This document shows positions 52,201 through 62,000 of a stretch of DNA of 64,000 bases, piece after piece. A program made the translations under genes and the position numbers. This DNA is from Adhaeribacter arboris (GTDB taxonomy: Bacteria; Bacteroidota; Bacteroidia; Cytophagales; Hymenobacteraceae), in assembly GCF_003023845.1 (NCBI RefSeq), contig NZ_PYFT01000001.1, positions 2,542,001 through 2,606,000 of the forward strand. Direction: 5' to 3'. The notes below the pieces were generated by a model. That model saw only the letters and a program-made list of their open reading frames with translations, was not told where the DNA came from and did not search any database. Position 1 is the stretch's first letter, and each line of letters opens with the position of its first letter.

Positions 52201-53729
52201 AAACCTCCGATGGCGGGTACTTAGCCGGGGGTTATTCTGATTCCAAGGTGAGCGGCGACAAATCCCAAAGCAGCCGGGGCAAAAACGATTACTGGATTGT
52301 AAAAACAGATGCAAGCGGTAAAAAGCTCTGGGACCAACGCTACGGCGGCTCGGATCAGGACTACCTTAACCGGGTGATTCAAACGCAAGATGGCGGCTAT
52401 TTACTGGCGGGTTCTTCTTTATCGGGTAAAAGCGGCGATAAAAGTCAACCTAGTCAGGGCGATCGCGACTTCTGGATCGTGAAAACCGATGCTTTGGGTA
52501 ATATGCAATGGGATAGAACCTACGGCGGCAGCGACTTCGAGCAATTTGTAAAAGTCATTCAACTCTCTACCGGCGAATACGTGCTGGGCGGCACTACTAA
52601 ATCCCCTGTAAACGGCGATGTAAGCCAAACCAGTCCGGGTTTAAAGGATTACTGGTTAGTCAAAATCAGTTCTACTGGTAAAAAGATCTGGGATAAACGT
52701 TACGGCGGCAACGGCGACGATCAGTTAGTTAGCTTTACCGAGACCCGCGACGGAGGATTTTTATTAGGTGGCGAATCGTTTTCCAACGCTACCGGCGATA
52801 AGAGCCAAGCTAGCCGGGGCGGTAGTGATTTTTGGGCAGTTCGGGTAGATAAAGACGGTAAAAAACTTTGGGATAAAACTTTCGGTGGGAGTAACCAGGA
52901 TGCCATTGCCTCCGTGAGCCGTAGTGCTGGCGATACTTTTGTTTTAGCCGGTACTAGCTTTTCTCCAATTAGCGGGGAAAGAAGCCAGACCAACCAAGGT
53001 AAAGATGATTTCTGGATAGTAAAAATAGATGCGCAAGGGCAAAAAATTTGGGATAAAGCCTTCGGCGGCAGCGACCACGACCAATTAGAAGCCAGCACTA
53101 CTTTAGCAGATGGTAGTACTATTCTGGCAGGTACTACTTGGTCGGAGATAAGTGGCGACAAAACTCAGGCTAGTCAAGGAGCAAATGATTACTGGTTAGT
53201 TAAAATAAATGCCTCCGGCGCCCAGCAATGGGATAAACGCTTCGGTGGTGGCAGCTTCGAAGAAGTTCGTACGGTGTTTCTAACGCAAGATGGCGGTTTG
53301 TTAATAGGTGGCCGCTCCGACTCCGGTGAAAGTGGGGATAAAACCCAGCCTAGCCAAGGAGAAACCGATTATTGGCTGGTAAAAGTGTCTCCGGATAGTT
53401 TGGCTAATAAGGTTACTATAGTAGCAAGAATAGCTAATCCAGTTTCCCCGTCTACGGTAAAAGTGGAAAATCTGAATTTAACCGCGTACCCCAATCCTTC
53501 CCAGGATAAAGTAACCATAAACTTTATTTTACCCCAAACGCAAACTGCTTCGGTAAAGGTATACGACAGCCAGGGTAAGGAAATCACTACTTTGTTTACC
53601 GGCCAAGCGCAAGCGAATCAAACGTACCAAGTGCAATGGCAAGGTTCCAGCTACAAGGCGGGCCTGTATTTTCTGCAACTACAAACGTCCACACTAAAGC
53701 AACAGCACAAACTACTTTTAACTAAATAA
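49212..53729 (+). CDS. T9SS-secreted triple beta-propeller protein (paralogue 2)
   Basis: A 1505-residue protein: signal peptide ending STSAQN, seven repeats (49344-50550), an Ig-like domain (about 50557-50815, KQTISFSALPEVNF...GSGTVTIEALQPGNADYY), seven repeats (50823-52130), the linker NAPALAWDMRFGG, seven repeats (52149-53395), then a type A sorting domain (53478-53726, LTAYPNPSQDK). It pairs with paralogue 3, 90 bp downstream. Exact sevens suggest three closed seven-bladed propellers. Ligand unknown. Confidence 0.9.
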   Translation: MNIIFTFFHLIHQLPGKFPKRFRLGIALLLITDFSLSTSAQNIQWNKTIGADLSDYFVTAQQTKDGGYILGGTSGSGKRGDKSEPKKGQSDFWIVKLNANGSKAWDKTIGSAANDRLDALQQTSDGGFIILGYSVGGASGDKTGTKENWVVKLNPDGTKAWDKTFGVQKGGGSLTVLQQTSDGGYILGGSAYGVGGDKTEAGLFGDFWLVKLNTDGSKAWDKTIVGNRTENLTTLQQTKDGGFILGGNSSYGNLIDFWIVKLNPDRTTAWDKTIGVEADDLLSTIRQTQDGGYLLGGYADAGVGEFKSEKSKGGFDYWVIKLNEKGTQEWNKTIGGSGSDQLHALQPTSDGGYILGGGSRSNNSGDKTQDNQGIFDYWVVKLNANGSKAWDLTLGGNTEDALETIFQTKDNGYLVGGYSKSGISGTKTEASKGGFDYWVVKLDNNTKAKQTISFSALPEVNFATQKILTLKATASSGLPVSFRVVSGPATIKANTITLTGGSGTVTIEALQPGNADYYAAPAASRSFVVQVSPVTRLWDKAFGGISTEYPNQGGECDKIFGSSSLAAMVRTLDGGYLLGGTSDSKKGNDKSADNRGTISEGECFSEDQPIADYWIVKTNANGEKLWDKTFGGNDRDELKAILATPDGGYLLGGSSKSNGNGDKTEANQGYQDYWVVKISANGTKIWDKTFGGSLGDVLTSLTATPDGGFLLSGNSNSGISGDKTEAGKGGNEFWIIKIDGDGHKVWDKAFDNEGNDLSILRSVVTSPDGGFLLGGTTLLDKSNYWVVKINSQGKKLWDKTFGGNEYDELTALANTTDGGYLLGGYSWSGKSGDKSEASRGGDDFWVIKIDGAGKKVWDKTIGGNGSDLLTALIKTPDEGFLLGGTTNSGRSGEKSEEKRGQDDYWVVKLDHAGNINWDRTLGGTSSEQLSSLLITSDGNYLVGGSSYSQNDGDKSQSLKGIQDYWIIKLKEKTNAPALAWDMRFGGSSIDNLTDVIKTSDGGYLAGGYSDSKVSGDKSQSSRGKNDYWIVKTDASGKKLWDQRYGGSDQDYLNRVIQTQDGGYLLAGSSLSGKSGDKSQPSQGDRDFWIVKTDALGNMQWDRTYGGSDFEQFVKVIQLSTGEYVLGGTTKSPVNGDVSQTSPGLKDYWLVKISSTGKKIWDKRYGGNGDDQLVSFTETRDGGFLLGGESFSNATGDKSQASRGGSDFWAVRVDKDGKKLWDKTFGGSNQDAIASVSRSAGDTFVLAGTSFSPISGERSQTNQGKDDFWIVKIDAQGQKIWDKAFGGSDHDQLEASTTLADGSTILAGTTWSEISGDKTQASQGANDYWLVKINASGAQQWDKRFGGGSFEEVRTVFLTQDGGLLIGGRSDSGESGDKTQPSQGETDYWLVKVSPDSLANKVTIVARIANPVSPSTVKVENLNLTAYPNPSQDKVTINFILPQTQTASVKVYDSQGKEITTLFTGQAQANQTYQVQWQGSSYKAGLYFLQLQTSTLKQQHKLLLTK
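49344..53395 (+). repeat. 21 propeller-type repeats (7 + 7 + 7) in paralogue 2
   Basis: An Ig-like insert stands between block one and two; a short linker stands between two and three. Confidence 0.8.
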
Positions 53730-53739
53730 TAGCTTCTAC

Positions 53740-53775
53740 CCACAGCCGCCGGAGCAAGTTTTCCAACGGTTGTGG
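53740..53775 (+). terminator. Hairpin between paralogues 2 and 3
   Basis: CCACAGCCG / CGGTTGTGG followed by T-rich DNA. It may attenuate read-through in the gene pair. Confidence 0.55.
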
Positions 53776-53819
53776 CTTTAAATTTATTTTACTAACAATT
53801 TTAAAATTCTACCACAATT

Positions 53820-56800
53820 ATGAGCATACTTTTAAAAAGTCTCATTTGGCACCTGCAAAAGCCACGCGGGTTTATCTTCCCATATCGTTTAAGCCTTTCT
53901 TTGTTGTTAACTTTGAGCATCCCATTCTTTGCTTCTGCTCAAAATATTCAATGGAATAAAACCCTTGGCGGCAATGACAGAGATGATTTTAGTTTAATGA
54001 TACAAACGCCTGACGGAGGTTATCTTTTAGGTGGTTCTTCCTCTTCGGGTAGAAGCGGCGATAAAACACAAAATAAACGAGGCCAAACCGATTATTGGGT
54101 GGTAAAACTAAAGGCCGATGGTACCAAAGAATGGGACAAAACATTTGGCGGAAGTAATTTGGAATCTTTACAAGCCATTCAGCCTACCAGCGATGGCGGC
54201 TATATTTTGGGCGGATCTTCCAACTCGGAGATTAGCGGTGAAAAGACCGAAGCTCCCAAAAATTTTTGTTCTAAAAATTATTGCCCCAGTGATTACTGGA
54301 TAGTAAAAATAGATTCTCAGGGTAATAAACTTTGGGATAAAACCCTCGGTGGTGACAATACGGATCAATTAACTTCCTTGCAGCCAACCAGCGATGGGGG
54401 CTTTATACTGGGAGGCTGGTCTTCATCCAGTAAGTCAGGCGATAAATCCGAAGACAATAACCGAGAGGTAAATGGGGGTTCGTGGGGATTAAATACCGAT
54501 TACTGGATAGTAAAGATCAACGCTAATGGCTCCAAAGTTTGGGATAAAACCTTGGGAGGATATAGTACTGATTATCTGGCTACTATCCAACAGACTTCGG
54601 ATGGAGGATATATTCTGGGGGGCTCCTCTACTTCTGACAAAGGCGGCGATAAATCAGAATTTAATCGTGGTACAGTCGACTCTTTTGATTATTGGGTCTT
54701 GAAACTTGATTCTTCCGGAAAAAAGATTTGGGATAAAACCTTTGGCGGTCATAGCAATAAGCCGGAGTATAAAGGTGATATGTTAGCCGCCATAGCTATT
54801 ACTGCCGATGGGGGCTATTTACTAGGAGGAGCTTCTAATAGTGGTAAAGGGGCTAACAAAAGCCAAAACCTAATAGGAGGAGAGGATTATTGGGTGATTA
54901 AAGTGGATGCCCAGGGTAATAAACTTTGGGACCAAGTAATTGGAGGAAATTTAAATGATCAGCTAAAATCGGTTCAAGTAAACGCCGATGGTGGTTACCT
55001 TTTAGGCGGCTCGTCTAACTCCGCCATATCCGGGAATAAATCAGAAGCTTGCCTAGATTATTTTCCACCGGATTCTAATCCTCCAAGTAAAGGTGATTTC
55101 TGGTTGGTCAAACTCCGGGCAAATGGCACCCTGGTTTGGGATAAAACTATTGGCGGAGATAAAGGAGATCGATTAGGCGCGTTCTTGCAAACCAATGATA
55201 AAGGGTATGTGGCAGTCGGTACTTCCTGGTCGGGTAGTAGTGGCACCAAAACAGACGTTTCACATGGCCAAACCGATTATTGGATAGTAAAACTGGATAG
55301 CACTATTAGCTCGCGGAAAAAACAAGTTATTACGTTCGAACCTATTCCGAATGTAAATTTTGGCACCCAAAAAACGATTACTTTAAAAGCAACCGCCAGT
55401 TCTGGTTTACCGGTCATTTTTTCTGTTGTCTCTGGTCCTGCCACGGTGAAAGGGAACCTAGTAACTCTAACAGGAACCAGCGGCCCCGTTGTTATGAAAG
55501 CTTCACAAGCCGGAAATGCAGCCTATTTTACTGCTCCCGAGGTAACCCGCCTTTTTATCGTTAATGTACCGCCTGTTACCCGGCTTTGGAACAAAACCTA
55601 CGGTGGGGTTGTCAGTCTGGAGCTTAATCAGCATAGCGAATGTGATTCAGAGTTTGGGGCCTCTCAACTTACAGCTATGGCTGCTTCTCCCAACGGCGGT
55701 TATTTGTTGGGCGGTACTTCCGATTCCAAAAAAGGCAACGATAAAAGCGAAGATCACCGCGGCGTAGTTTCTGAGCAGGTATGCCTATCTGAACGGCAGC
55801 CCATTACGGATTACTGGATTGTTAAAACGGATGGTCACGGAAAAAAGCTGTGGGATAAAACTTTTGGCGGCAATGACCGGGACGATTTACAGGTAATTCT
55901 GCCCACGGCTGATAGCGGTTATTTACTCGGTGGTTCTTCTAAATCCGGGAAAAGCAACGATAAAAGCCAGGCCAGTCAGGGCATTTTTGATTACTGGGTA
56001 GTGAAGATTGATGCCAACGGTACTAAACTTTGGGATAAAACTTTTGGCGGCAACGATCAGGATAATTTGCGCACGCTGGTAGCTACTCCCGACGGCGGAT
56101 ATTTACTGGGAGGCACCTCTGACTCGGGCATCAGTGGCGATAAAAGCTCGGGCGATAGGGGTTATTTAGAATTTTGGATAATAAAGATAGATGCGAACGG
56201 TACTAAACTCTGGGATAAAACCGTCGGCAAAGACCGCTACGAACTGGATTTAAAAGCCATTGCGCTTGCTCCGGAAGGAGGTTACCTGTTAGCGGGAAGT
56301 TCTACTGATTACAGCGACGAAACACTCTTAGATTATTATGCCGTAAAGATGGACGCCAACGGTAACCAGGTTTGGGAGAAAACCATGGGGGGCAAGGGCG
56401 ACGAGGTGTTATCGAGTGCCGTAGCGACTCCGGAGGGAGGTTATTTATTGGGCGGATTTTCGGTTTCGGGTATTTCCGGCGATAAAACCGAAGCTAACCG
56501 GGGAGACCATGATTACTGGATCGTAAAACTAGCCGCCGATGGAGCGAAGCTCTGGGATAAAACGTACGGCGGGAAAGACAGTGATCGCTTGCAAGCGTTG
56601 CAAGTGACTGCAGATGGCGGCTACTTACTGGCAGGCACTTCTATTTCGGGTATCAGCGGAGATAAAACCGAAAACAACCGGGGTAATGCCGATGATTTTG
56701 GTCGTTACCTTTCCGATTATTGGGTGGTAAAAATAGCTGCTAATGGTCAGAAAAGCTGGGACAGAACTTTGGGTAGCAGTTTTAGCGATGAACTGGCCGC

Positions 56801-58571
56801 CGTCTTAGTTTCTCTAAACAATGAGTATGTAGTAGGGGGCACTTCCGCCGGCTTCGACGGAGACAAAACTCAGGCTCGTAAAGGAATTCAGGATTTTTGG
56901 GTAGTTAAAATCAAAGAAGAAACCACTCCGCCAGCTTTGGCTTGGGATATGCGTTACGGCAGTAGCGCGGAAGATAATTTTACTTCCGTAATCAAAACTT
57001 CCGATGGAGGCTATCTATCCGGGGGTTATACCAGATCTGGTAGTAGCGGCGATAAAAGCCAGGCCAGCCGGGGGTTGGAAGATTACTGGATTGTAAAATC
57101 AGATAAGAACGGTAAAAAACTCTGGGACAAACGCTTTGGGGGCACCCGAAAGGACTACTTGAACCGGGTGATTCAGACCCAGGATGGCGGTTATCTACTC
57201 GCCGGTATTTCGCACTCCGACAATAATGGGGATAAAAGCGAAGTAAACCGGGGCGGTTCTTACGTCAACCGGGATTATTGGATCGTGAAGGTGGATGCTC
57301 AAGGTAATAAGCAATGGGATAAAACTTTCGGGGGCACGGGCTTTGATGAACTGGTTAAAGTGGAGCAGTTGGCAACCGGCGAATACATCTTGGGCGGGTA
57401 CAGCGACTCAGATAAGGGCGGTGATAAAAGTCAGGGTAGAAAGGGAGAATGTGATGGATTCGGTTATTGCCCTACGGGTTATTGGATCGTAAAAGTTGAT
57501 AAAAAGGGTAATAAGGTTTGGGATAAAACCTTTGGTGGCAGCAAGGGAGAGGTTTTAAATAGTTTTACTACCACCCGTGACGGCGGTTTGCTACTCGTAG
57601 GCACTTCTTATTCCAGCAAAAGCGGCGATAAATCGGAAATTAATCGGGGGTTGGATGGTTCTTCTGATTATTGGGTAGTCCGCACCGATAAGGACGGCAA
57701 TAAGCTGTGGGATAAAACTTTCGGAGGCAGCTATTACGATTATGCCGCTTCGGTTAGTCGTGGCAATGGCGACAGCTTCTTCATTTCCGGTACCAGTGAA
57801 TCTCCCGCTAGTGGTGATAAAACCCAGCCCAATCATTTAAACCAAGAGGGTGCTTATACCCGCGACTTTTGGGTAATTAAGGTAGATGGAACAGGCAAAA
57901 AGCTCTGGGATAAAACGTTGGGTGGGAATGGTGATGACTTTTTGAATGCCAGTACCTTTACCCGGGAAGGGAACTTAATTTTAGCTGGAACCTCTAACTC
58001 CGGTAAGAACGACGACAAGTCCCAGCTAAGTAAAGGTGGGAATGATTACTGGATCGTGCAGTTAGACCAAGATGGCAATAAAATACAGGACCAGTCTTTT
58101 GGTGGTAGTGGCCAGGACGAGTTGCGTACCATATTGCAAACCAGCGACGGCGGCTTGCTGCTGGGCGGCCGGTCTGATTCCGGCGTTAGTGGCGATAGAA
58201 CGCAGCCCAGCCAAGGCGGCACGGATTATTGGTTGGTGAAACTCGCTCCGCTAACCTCCTCTATGGTAGCTACCCAGGAAGAAGTAGCGGTAAAGGCTCC
58301 CGCCACCTTAATCAACCATTTAACGGCTTACCCGAACCCGGCCCATAGTCAGGTAACGGTACAATTTACCTTACCGCAAACCCAAACGGCTACCCTGAAA
58401 ATCTACGATAGTCAAGGCCAGGAAGGGGCTACTTTGTTCCAGGGAGAAGCACTAGCGAACCAAATTTATCAGGTAAAATGGCAAGCCGGTAATAAACCAA
58501 CCGGATTATACTTCCTGCAATTGCAAACTTCTACTATACGGCAACAACAGAAACTGCTTCTAACGAAATAA
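53820..58571 (+). CDS. T9SS-secreted triple beta-propeller protein (paralogue 3)
   Basis: A 1583-residue protein with the layout of paralogue 2: signal peptide ending FASAQN, seven repeats (from 53952), Ig-like domain (about 55317-55575), seven repeats (from 55587), linker TTPPALAWDMRYGS, seven repeats (56943-58248), type A sorting domain (58320-58568). Several loops just before the DYW strand carry Cys pairs (CSKNYC; CDGFGYC). Its N-terminus (MSILLKSL) matches that of the partial gene at 63800. Confidence 0.9.
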   Translation: MSILLKSLIWHLQKPRGFIFPYRLSLSLLLTLSIPFFASAQNIQWNKTLGGNDRDDFSLMIQTPDGGYLLGGSSSSGRSGDKTQNKRGQTDYWVVKLKADGTKEWDKTFGGSNLESLQAIQPTSDGGYILGGSSNSEISGEKTEAPKNFCSKNYCPSDYWIVKIDSQGNKLWDKTLGGDNTDQLTSLQPTSDGGFILGGWSSSSKSGDKSEDNNREVNGGSWGLNTDYWIVKINANGSKVWDKTLGGYSTDYLATIQQTSDGGYILGGSSTSDKGGDKSEFNRGTVDSFDYWVLKLDSSGKKIWDKTFGGHSNKPEYKGDMLAAIAITADGGYLLGGASNSGKGANKSQNLIGGEDYWVIKVDAQGNKLWDQVIGGNLNDQLKSVQVNADGGYLLGGSSNSAISGNKSEACLDYFPPDSNPPSKGDFWLVKLRANGTLVWDKTIGGDKGDRLGAFLQTNDKGYVAVGTSWSGSSGTKTDVSHGQTDYWIVKLDSTISSRKKQVITFEPIPNVNFGTQKTITLKATASSGLPVIFSVVSGPATVKGNLVTLTGTSGPVVMKASQAGNAAYFTAPEVTRLFIVNVPPVTRLWNKTYGGVVSLELNQHSECDSEFGASQLTAMAASPNGGYLLGGTSDSKKGNDKSEDHRGVVSEQVCLSERQPITDYWIVKTDGHGKKLWDKTFGGNDRDDLQVILPTADSGYLLGGSSKSGKSNDKSQASQGIFDYWVVKIDANGTKLWDKTFGGNDQDNLRTLVATPDGGYLLGGTSDSGISGDKSSGDRGYLEFWIIKIDANGTKLWDKTVGKDRYELDLKAIALAPEGGYLLAGSSTDYSDETLLDYYAVKMDANGNQVWEKTMGGKGDEVLSSAVATPEGGYLLGGFSVSGISGDKTEANRGDHDYWIVKLAADGAKLWDKTYGGKDSDRLQALQVTADGGYLLAGTSISGISGDKTENNRGNADDFGRYLSDYWVVKIAANGQKSWDRTLGSSFSDELAAVLVSLNNEYVVGGTSAGFDGDKTQARKGIQDFWVVKIKEETTPPALAWDMRYGSSAEDNFTSVIKTSDGGYLSGGYTRSGSSGDKSQASRGLEDYWIVKSDKNGKKLWDKRFGGTRKDYLNRVIQTQDGGYLLAGISHSDNNGDKSEVNRGGSYVNRDYWIVKVDAQGNKQWDKTFGGTGFDELVKVEQLATGEYILGGYSDSDKGGDKSQGRKGECDGFGYCPTGYWIVKVDKKGNKVWDKTFGGSKGEVLNSFTTTRDGGLLLVGTSYSSKSGDKSEINRGLDGSSDYWVVRTDKDGNKLWDKTFGGSYYDYAASVSRGNGDSFFISGTSESPASGDKTQPNHLNQEGAYTRDFWVIKVDGTGKKLWDKTLGGNGDDFLNASTFTREGNLILAGTSNSGKNDDKSQLSKGGNDYWIVQLDQDGNKIQDQSFGGSGQDELRTILQTSDGGLLLGGRSDSGVSGDRTQPSQGGTDYWLVKLAPLTSSMVATQEEVAVKAPATLINHLTAYPNPAHSQVTVQFTLPQTQTATLKIYDSQGQEGATLFQGEALANQIYQVKWQAGNKPTGLYFLQLQTSTIRQQQKLLLTK
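53952..58248 (+). repeat. 21 propeller-type repeats (7 + 7 + 7) in paralogue 3
   Basis: Same order as paralogue 2; loop lengths differ most in block one. Confidence 0.8.
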
Positions 58572-58581
58572 TAACTTTAAT

Positions 58582-58622
58582 CTTAGCCGCCGAAACATAA
58601 CTTTCGGCGGCTAAGTTTTTTT
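58582..58622 (+). terminator. Strong terminator after paralogue 3
   Basis: Perfect 14-bp stem CTTAGCCGCCGAAA / TTTCGGCGGCTAAG followed by seven Ts. Confidence 0.93.
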
Positions 58623-58636
58623 AAAATATCCCCTAT

Positions 58637-58718
58637 TACTCCCCATTCCCACGGAAGCCTCCTTTACCGCTCCGAAAAATGCCCGAAATGCAAAAAGTGC
58701 GAACGCAAATTGCTGAGC
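58637..58718 (+). pseudogene. Relic of a paralogue-1-type C-terminus
   Basis: The DNA resembles 48499-48571 of paralogue 1 (shared ACTCCCC, CCTTTACC, AAAATGCCCGAA, ACGC.AATT.CTG in the same order). It is out of frame and surrounded by non-coding DNA. It appears to be the scar of another deleted paralogue. Confidence 0.5.
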
Positions 58719-59088
58719 TTGTAAAATACGCTTCGCTCAGCTGCTTTTCGGTTATTCAGGAAAGTAGTGGTTGCTTGCCAGGCACATTTAGTTGGTTTAA
58801 ATTTTCTTGCAATCATCAGCATCTCAGCCATATATAAATCAGTCGACTGCCTTTTGGCAAATTAATAAGGTAACTAAATTACGTTCAATTTTATTCAGCT
58901 ATTTCTCAGTAGGAAGCAATCCAGTAACAAAAAATTAATATTCAGGTTGTAAAAATACCTATGTTTAGGGATGGCGGCATATTATTTAATATGGTACATT
59001 TACCTGTTTTAATATAGGAATTTAAGTATACAAATTTACAACGGACTACTCCTTCCTATAGATTCTTCTAAAGCCAAATTAAATTTTT
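58719..59088. promoter_or_regulatory. Upstream region of paralogue 4 with shared block
   Basis: The stretch 58932-59018 matches 49050-49140 before paralogue 2 (TAATATTCA, GTAAAAATACCTA, TTTAC.TGTTTTAATATA). The palindrome here is imperfect (TACCTATGTTTAGGGA, 58956-58971). Confidence 0.55.
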
Positions 59089-62000
59089 ATGAACGCACTT
59101 TTTACCCTTCTTTACTTGCTCCCAAAACTACGGGGTAGGTTTACTTCGCTTTTCCGTTTAGAAATTCTTTCGCTTATGTTAGGTATTTCTTTTGTTAGCT
59201 CTGCTCAGAATGTTAAATGGAATAAAACCATTGGCGGTAATTATGGCGACACTTTTGTAGCCGCGCAACAAACCAGCGACGGCGGTTATATTTTAGGCGG
59301 CAACTCCGCCTCTGGCAAAAGCGGGGATAAAACAGGAGCTAGAAAAGGAATGGCGGATTATTGGATTGTGAAACTCAACCCAGATGGTTCCAAGGCCTGG
59401 GATAAAACCATTGGAGGGAATGACTATGATGCACTAACCTCCTTGCAGCAAACCAAAGATGGCGGCTATATTTTGGGTGGTTCTTCCAATTCCGGCATTA
59501 GCGGCGATAAAACCGAAGCGCCAAAAGGATTCTGGGTGGTAAGACTAAACGCAGATGGCACGAAAGCCTGGGATAAAACCATTGCCGACTCCAGAAATCC
59601 TGCTAATTATTCGTATTTACGAACACTTCAACTTACTCCCGATGGCGGCTACTTACTAGGCGGAACCTCGAATGCTGGGGTAGGCGACTATAAATCAGAA
59701 CCTAGCAAGGGTAGTAATGATTACTGGGTTGTTAAACTGAACGCGGATGGCTCGAAAGCTTGGGACAAAACTATTGGCACAGAGGGTTCTGAATCTTTGC
59801 TATCCGTGGAGCAAACCAGCGATAATGGCTATATTCTGGGTGGGTATTCTGCCAGGGTAACAACTAGAGGTTATTGGCTCGTTAAATTAAATGTTAATCG
59901 GTCGATTGTCTGGGATAAATTTATCCCTGAGGGTTATCCTGTATATGAGTATCCCGGGGCTGAAAATTCTACTTCCGAAATTAATATAGTAAAGCCCACC
60001 CCCGATGGCGGCTATATATTAGGAGGCTATGCCGACTCTAAAACGAATGTTTATAAAAGCGAAGCAGGAAATGGGAGTACTGATTTCTGGTTAATAAAAT
60101 TAAAAGCCGATGGCCAACAAGAATGGAACAAAGTAATTGGTGGGACGGATCGTGAAACATTGAATTCGCTGCAACCCACCAGCGATGGCGGTTATCTGCT
60201 GGGTGGTAATTCCCGCTCTAATAGTAGTGGCGATAAAACCCAGAACAGCCAGGGTAGCTTTGATTATTGGGTCGTAAAACTCAATGCCGATCGTACCAAA
60301 GCCTGGGATCTTACCTTAGGCGGCAACAAAGAAGACAATTTAGGTAATGTTTTTCAGACAAAAGATAAAGGCTACTTTTTAGGAGGCTATTCCAGGTCTG
60401 ATGTTTCGGAAACTAAAACCGAAGCTAGTAGAGGCGATTATGATTATTGGGTAGTGAAGCTGGATAACAGCGAGCGCCAAAAGCAAACCGTTACTTTTTC
60501 GCCCATTCCGGATGTAAATTATGCTACGCAAAAAACAGTTACTTTAAAAGCTACAGCTAGTTCCGGTTTACCGGCTAGTTTTGCTCTTATTTCTGGCCCT
60601 GCCACCGTAAAAGGCAATACCTTGACCCTTACCGGTGGCAGTGGTACGGTTACCGTGAGTGCTTCTCAGGCAGGTAATCAAAAGTATTTTCCCGCTATTG
60701 ATGATACCGCCCGCTTTGTAGTACAGGTTCCCCCGGTTACCCGGCTTTGGGACAAGTCGTACGGCGGGGTAGCCACCGAATACTACGACCAATACACCAA
60801 ATATTATGGTACCTCTACCCTATCGACTATGGTAGCTACTTCCGATGGCGGTTATTTACTCGGCGGCACTTCCGACTCTAACCGGGGCAACGACAAAACG
60901 CAACCTACCCGGGGCAAATCCGACTATTGGATCGTAAAGGTAGATGCCTCGGGTAAAAAACTGTGGGACAAAGTTTATGGCGGTAAAGACAGCGATGGTT
61001 TAAATAGGCTTATTACTACTACCGACGGTGGTTATTTACTCGGAGGCACTTCTCGTTCGGGTAAAAACGGCGACAAAAGCCAGGATAGTAAGGGGGGCAA
61101 GGATTATTGGTTATTGAAAATAGATGCCACTGGCAATAAACTTTGGGACAAAACCTATGGGGGCGGTAATGAGGATGAATTTACAAATCTAATCAGCACA
61201 CCGGACGGAGGATATTTACTAGGAGGAACTTCTTACTCTCAAAATTCCGGTGATAAAAGCGAAGTAAGTCGTGGAAATGCAGATTATTGGGTAGTAAAAA
61301 TAGATGCCCAAGGTACTAAACAATGGGATAAAACACTCGGTGGTAAATTCGGCGAATATCTTAGCTCTCTGGCTACTACCCCGGATAGCGGCTACCTAAT
61401 AGGTGGCTCCACTCTTTCTCCCACCAGTGGCGATATAACTGCTCCAATTAAAGGCGGCGGTGATATTTGGCTGGTAAAAATAGATGCTAATGGTCAGAAA
61501 AGCTGGGATAAAACCTTTGGTGGCGGCGGCGGCGATGGTCTTGGGAATATAGTCCCTACTTCAGATGGCAATTATTTACTAGGTGGCGATTCCTATTCTG
61601 TCAGTAACGGCGACAAAACGGCCCCAAACAAAGGGCATACAGATTACTGGTTAATTAAAATAAATCCTAATGGCAATAAGATTTGGGATAAAACTTTTGG
61701 CGGCAATTGCTATGATTACTTTTCTAACTTAGTTGCTACACCGGACGGAGGTTTCTTCCTGGGTGGAAGTTCTAGTTCCGAAATAAGTGGGGATAAAAGT
61801 GAAACTAACAGAGGGAGTTATTACAAGGAATGTGAGTCTGGTTTGGGTCAAACAGACTATTGGATTATTAAACTAGATGCGAATGCAAATAAAGTTTGGG
61901 ACCGTACTTTTGGTACAGTTGCCCCACAATCTTCTTACACCGACCGGCTTACTACTTTACTAGCAACCACTAATGGAGAATATTTAATTGGAGGCGATAC

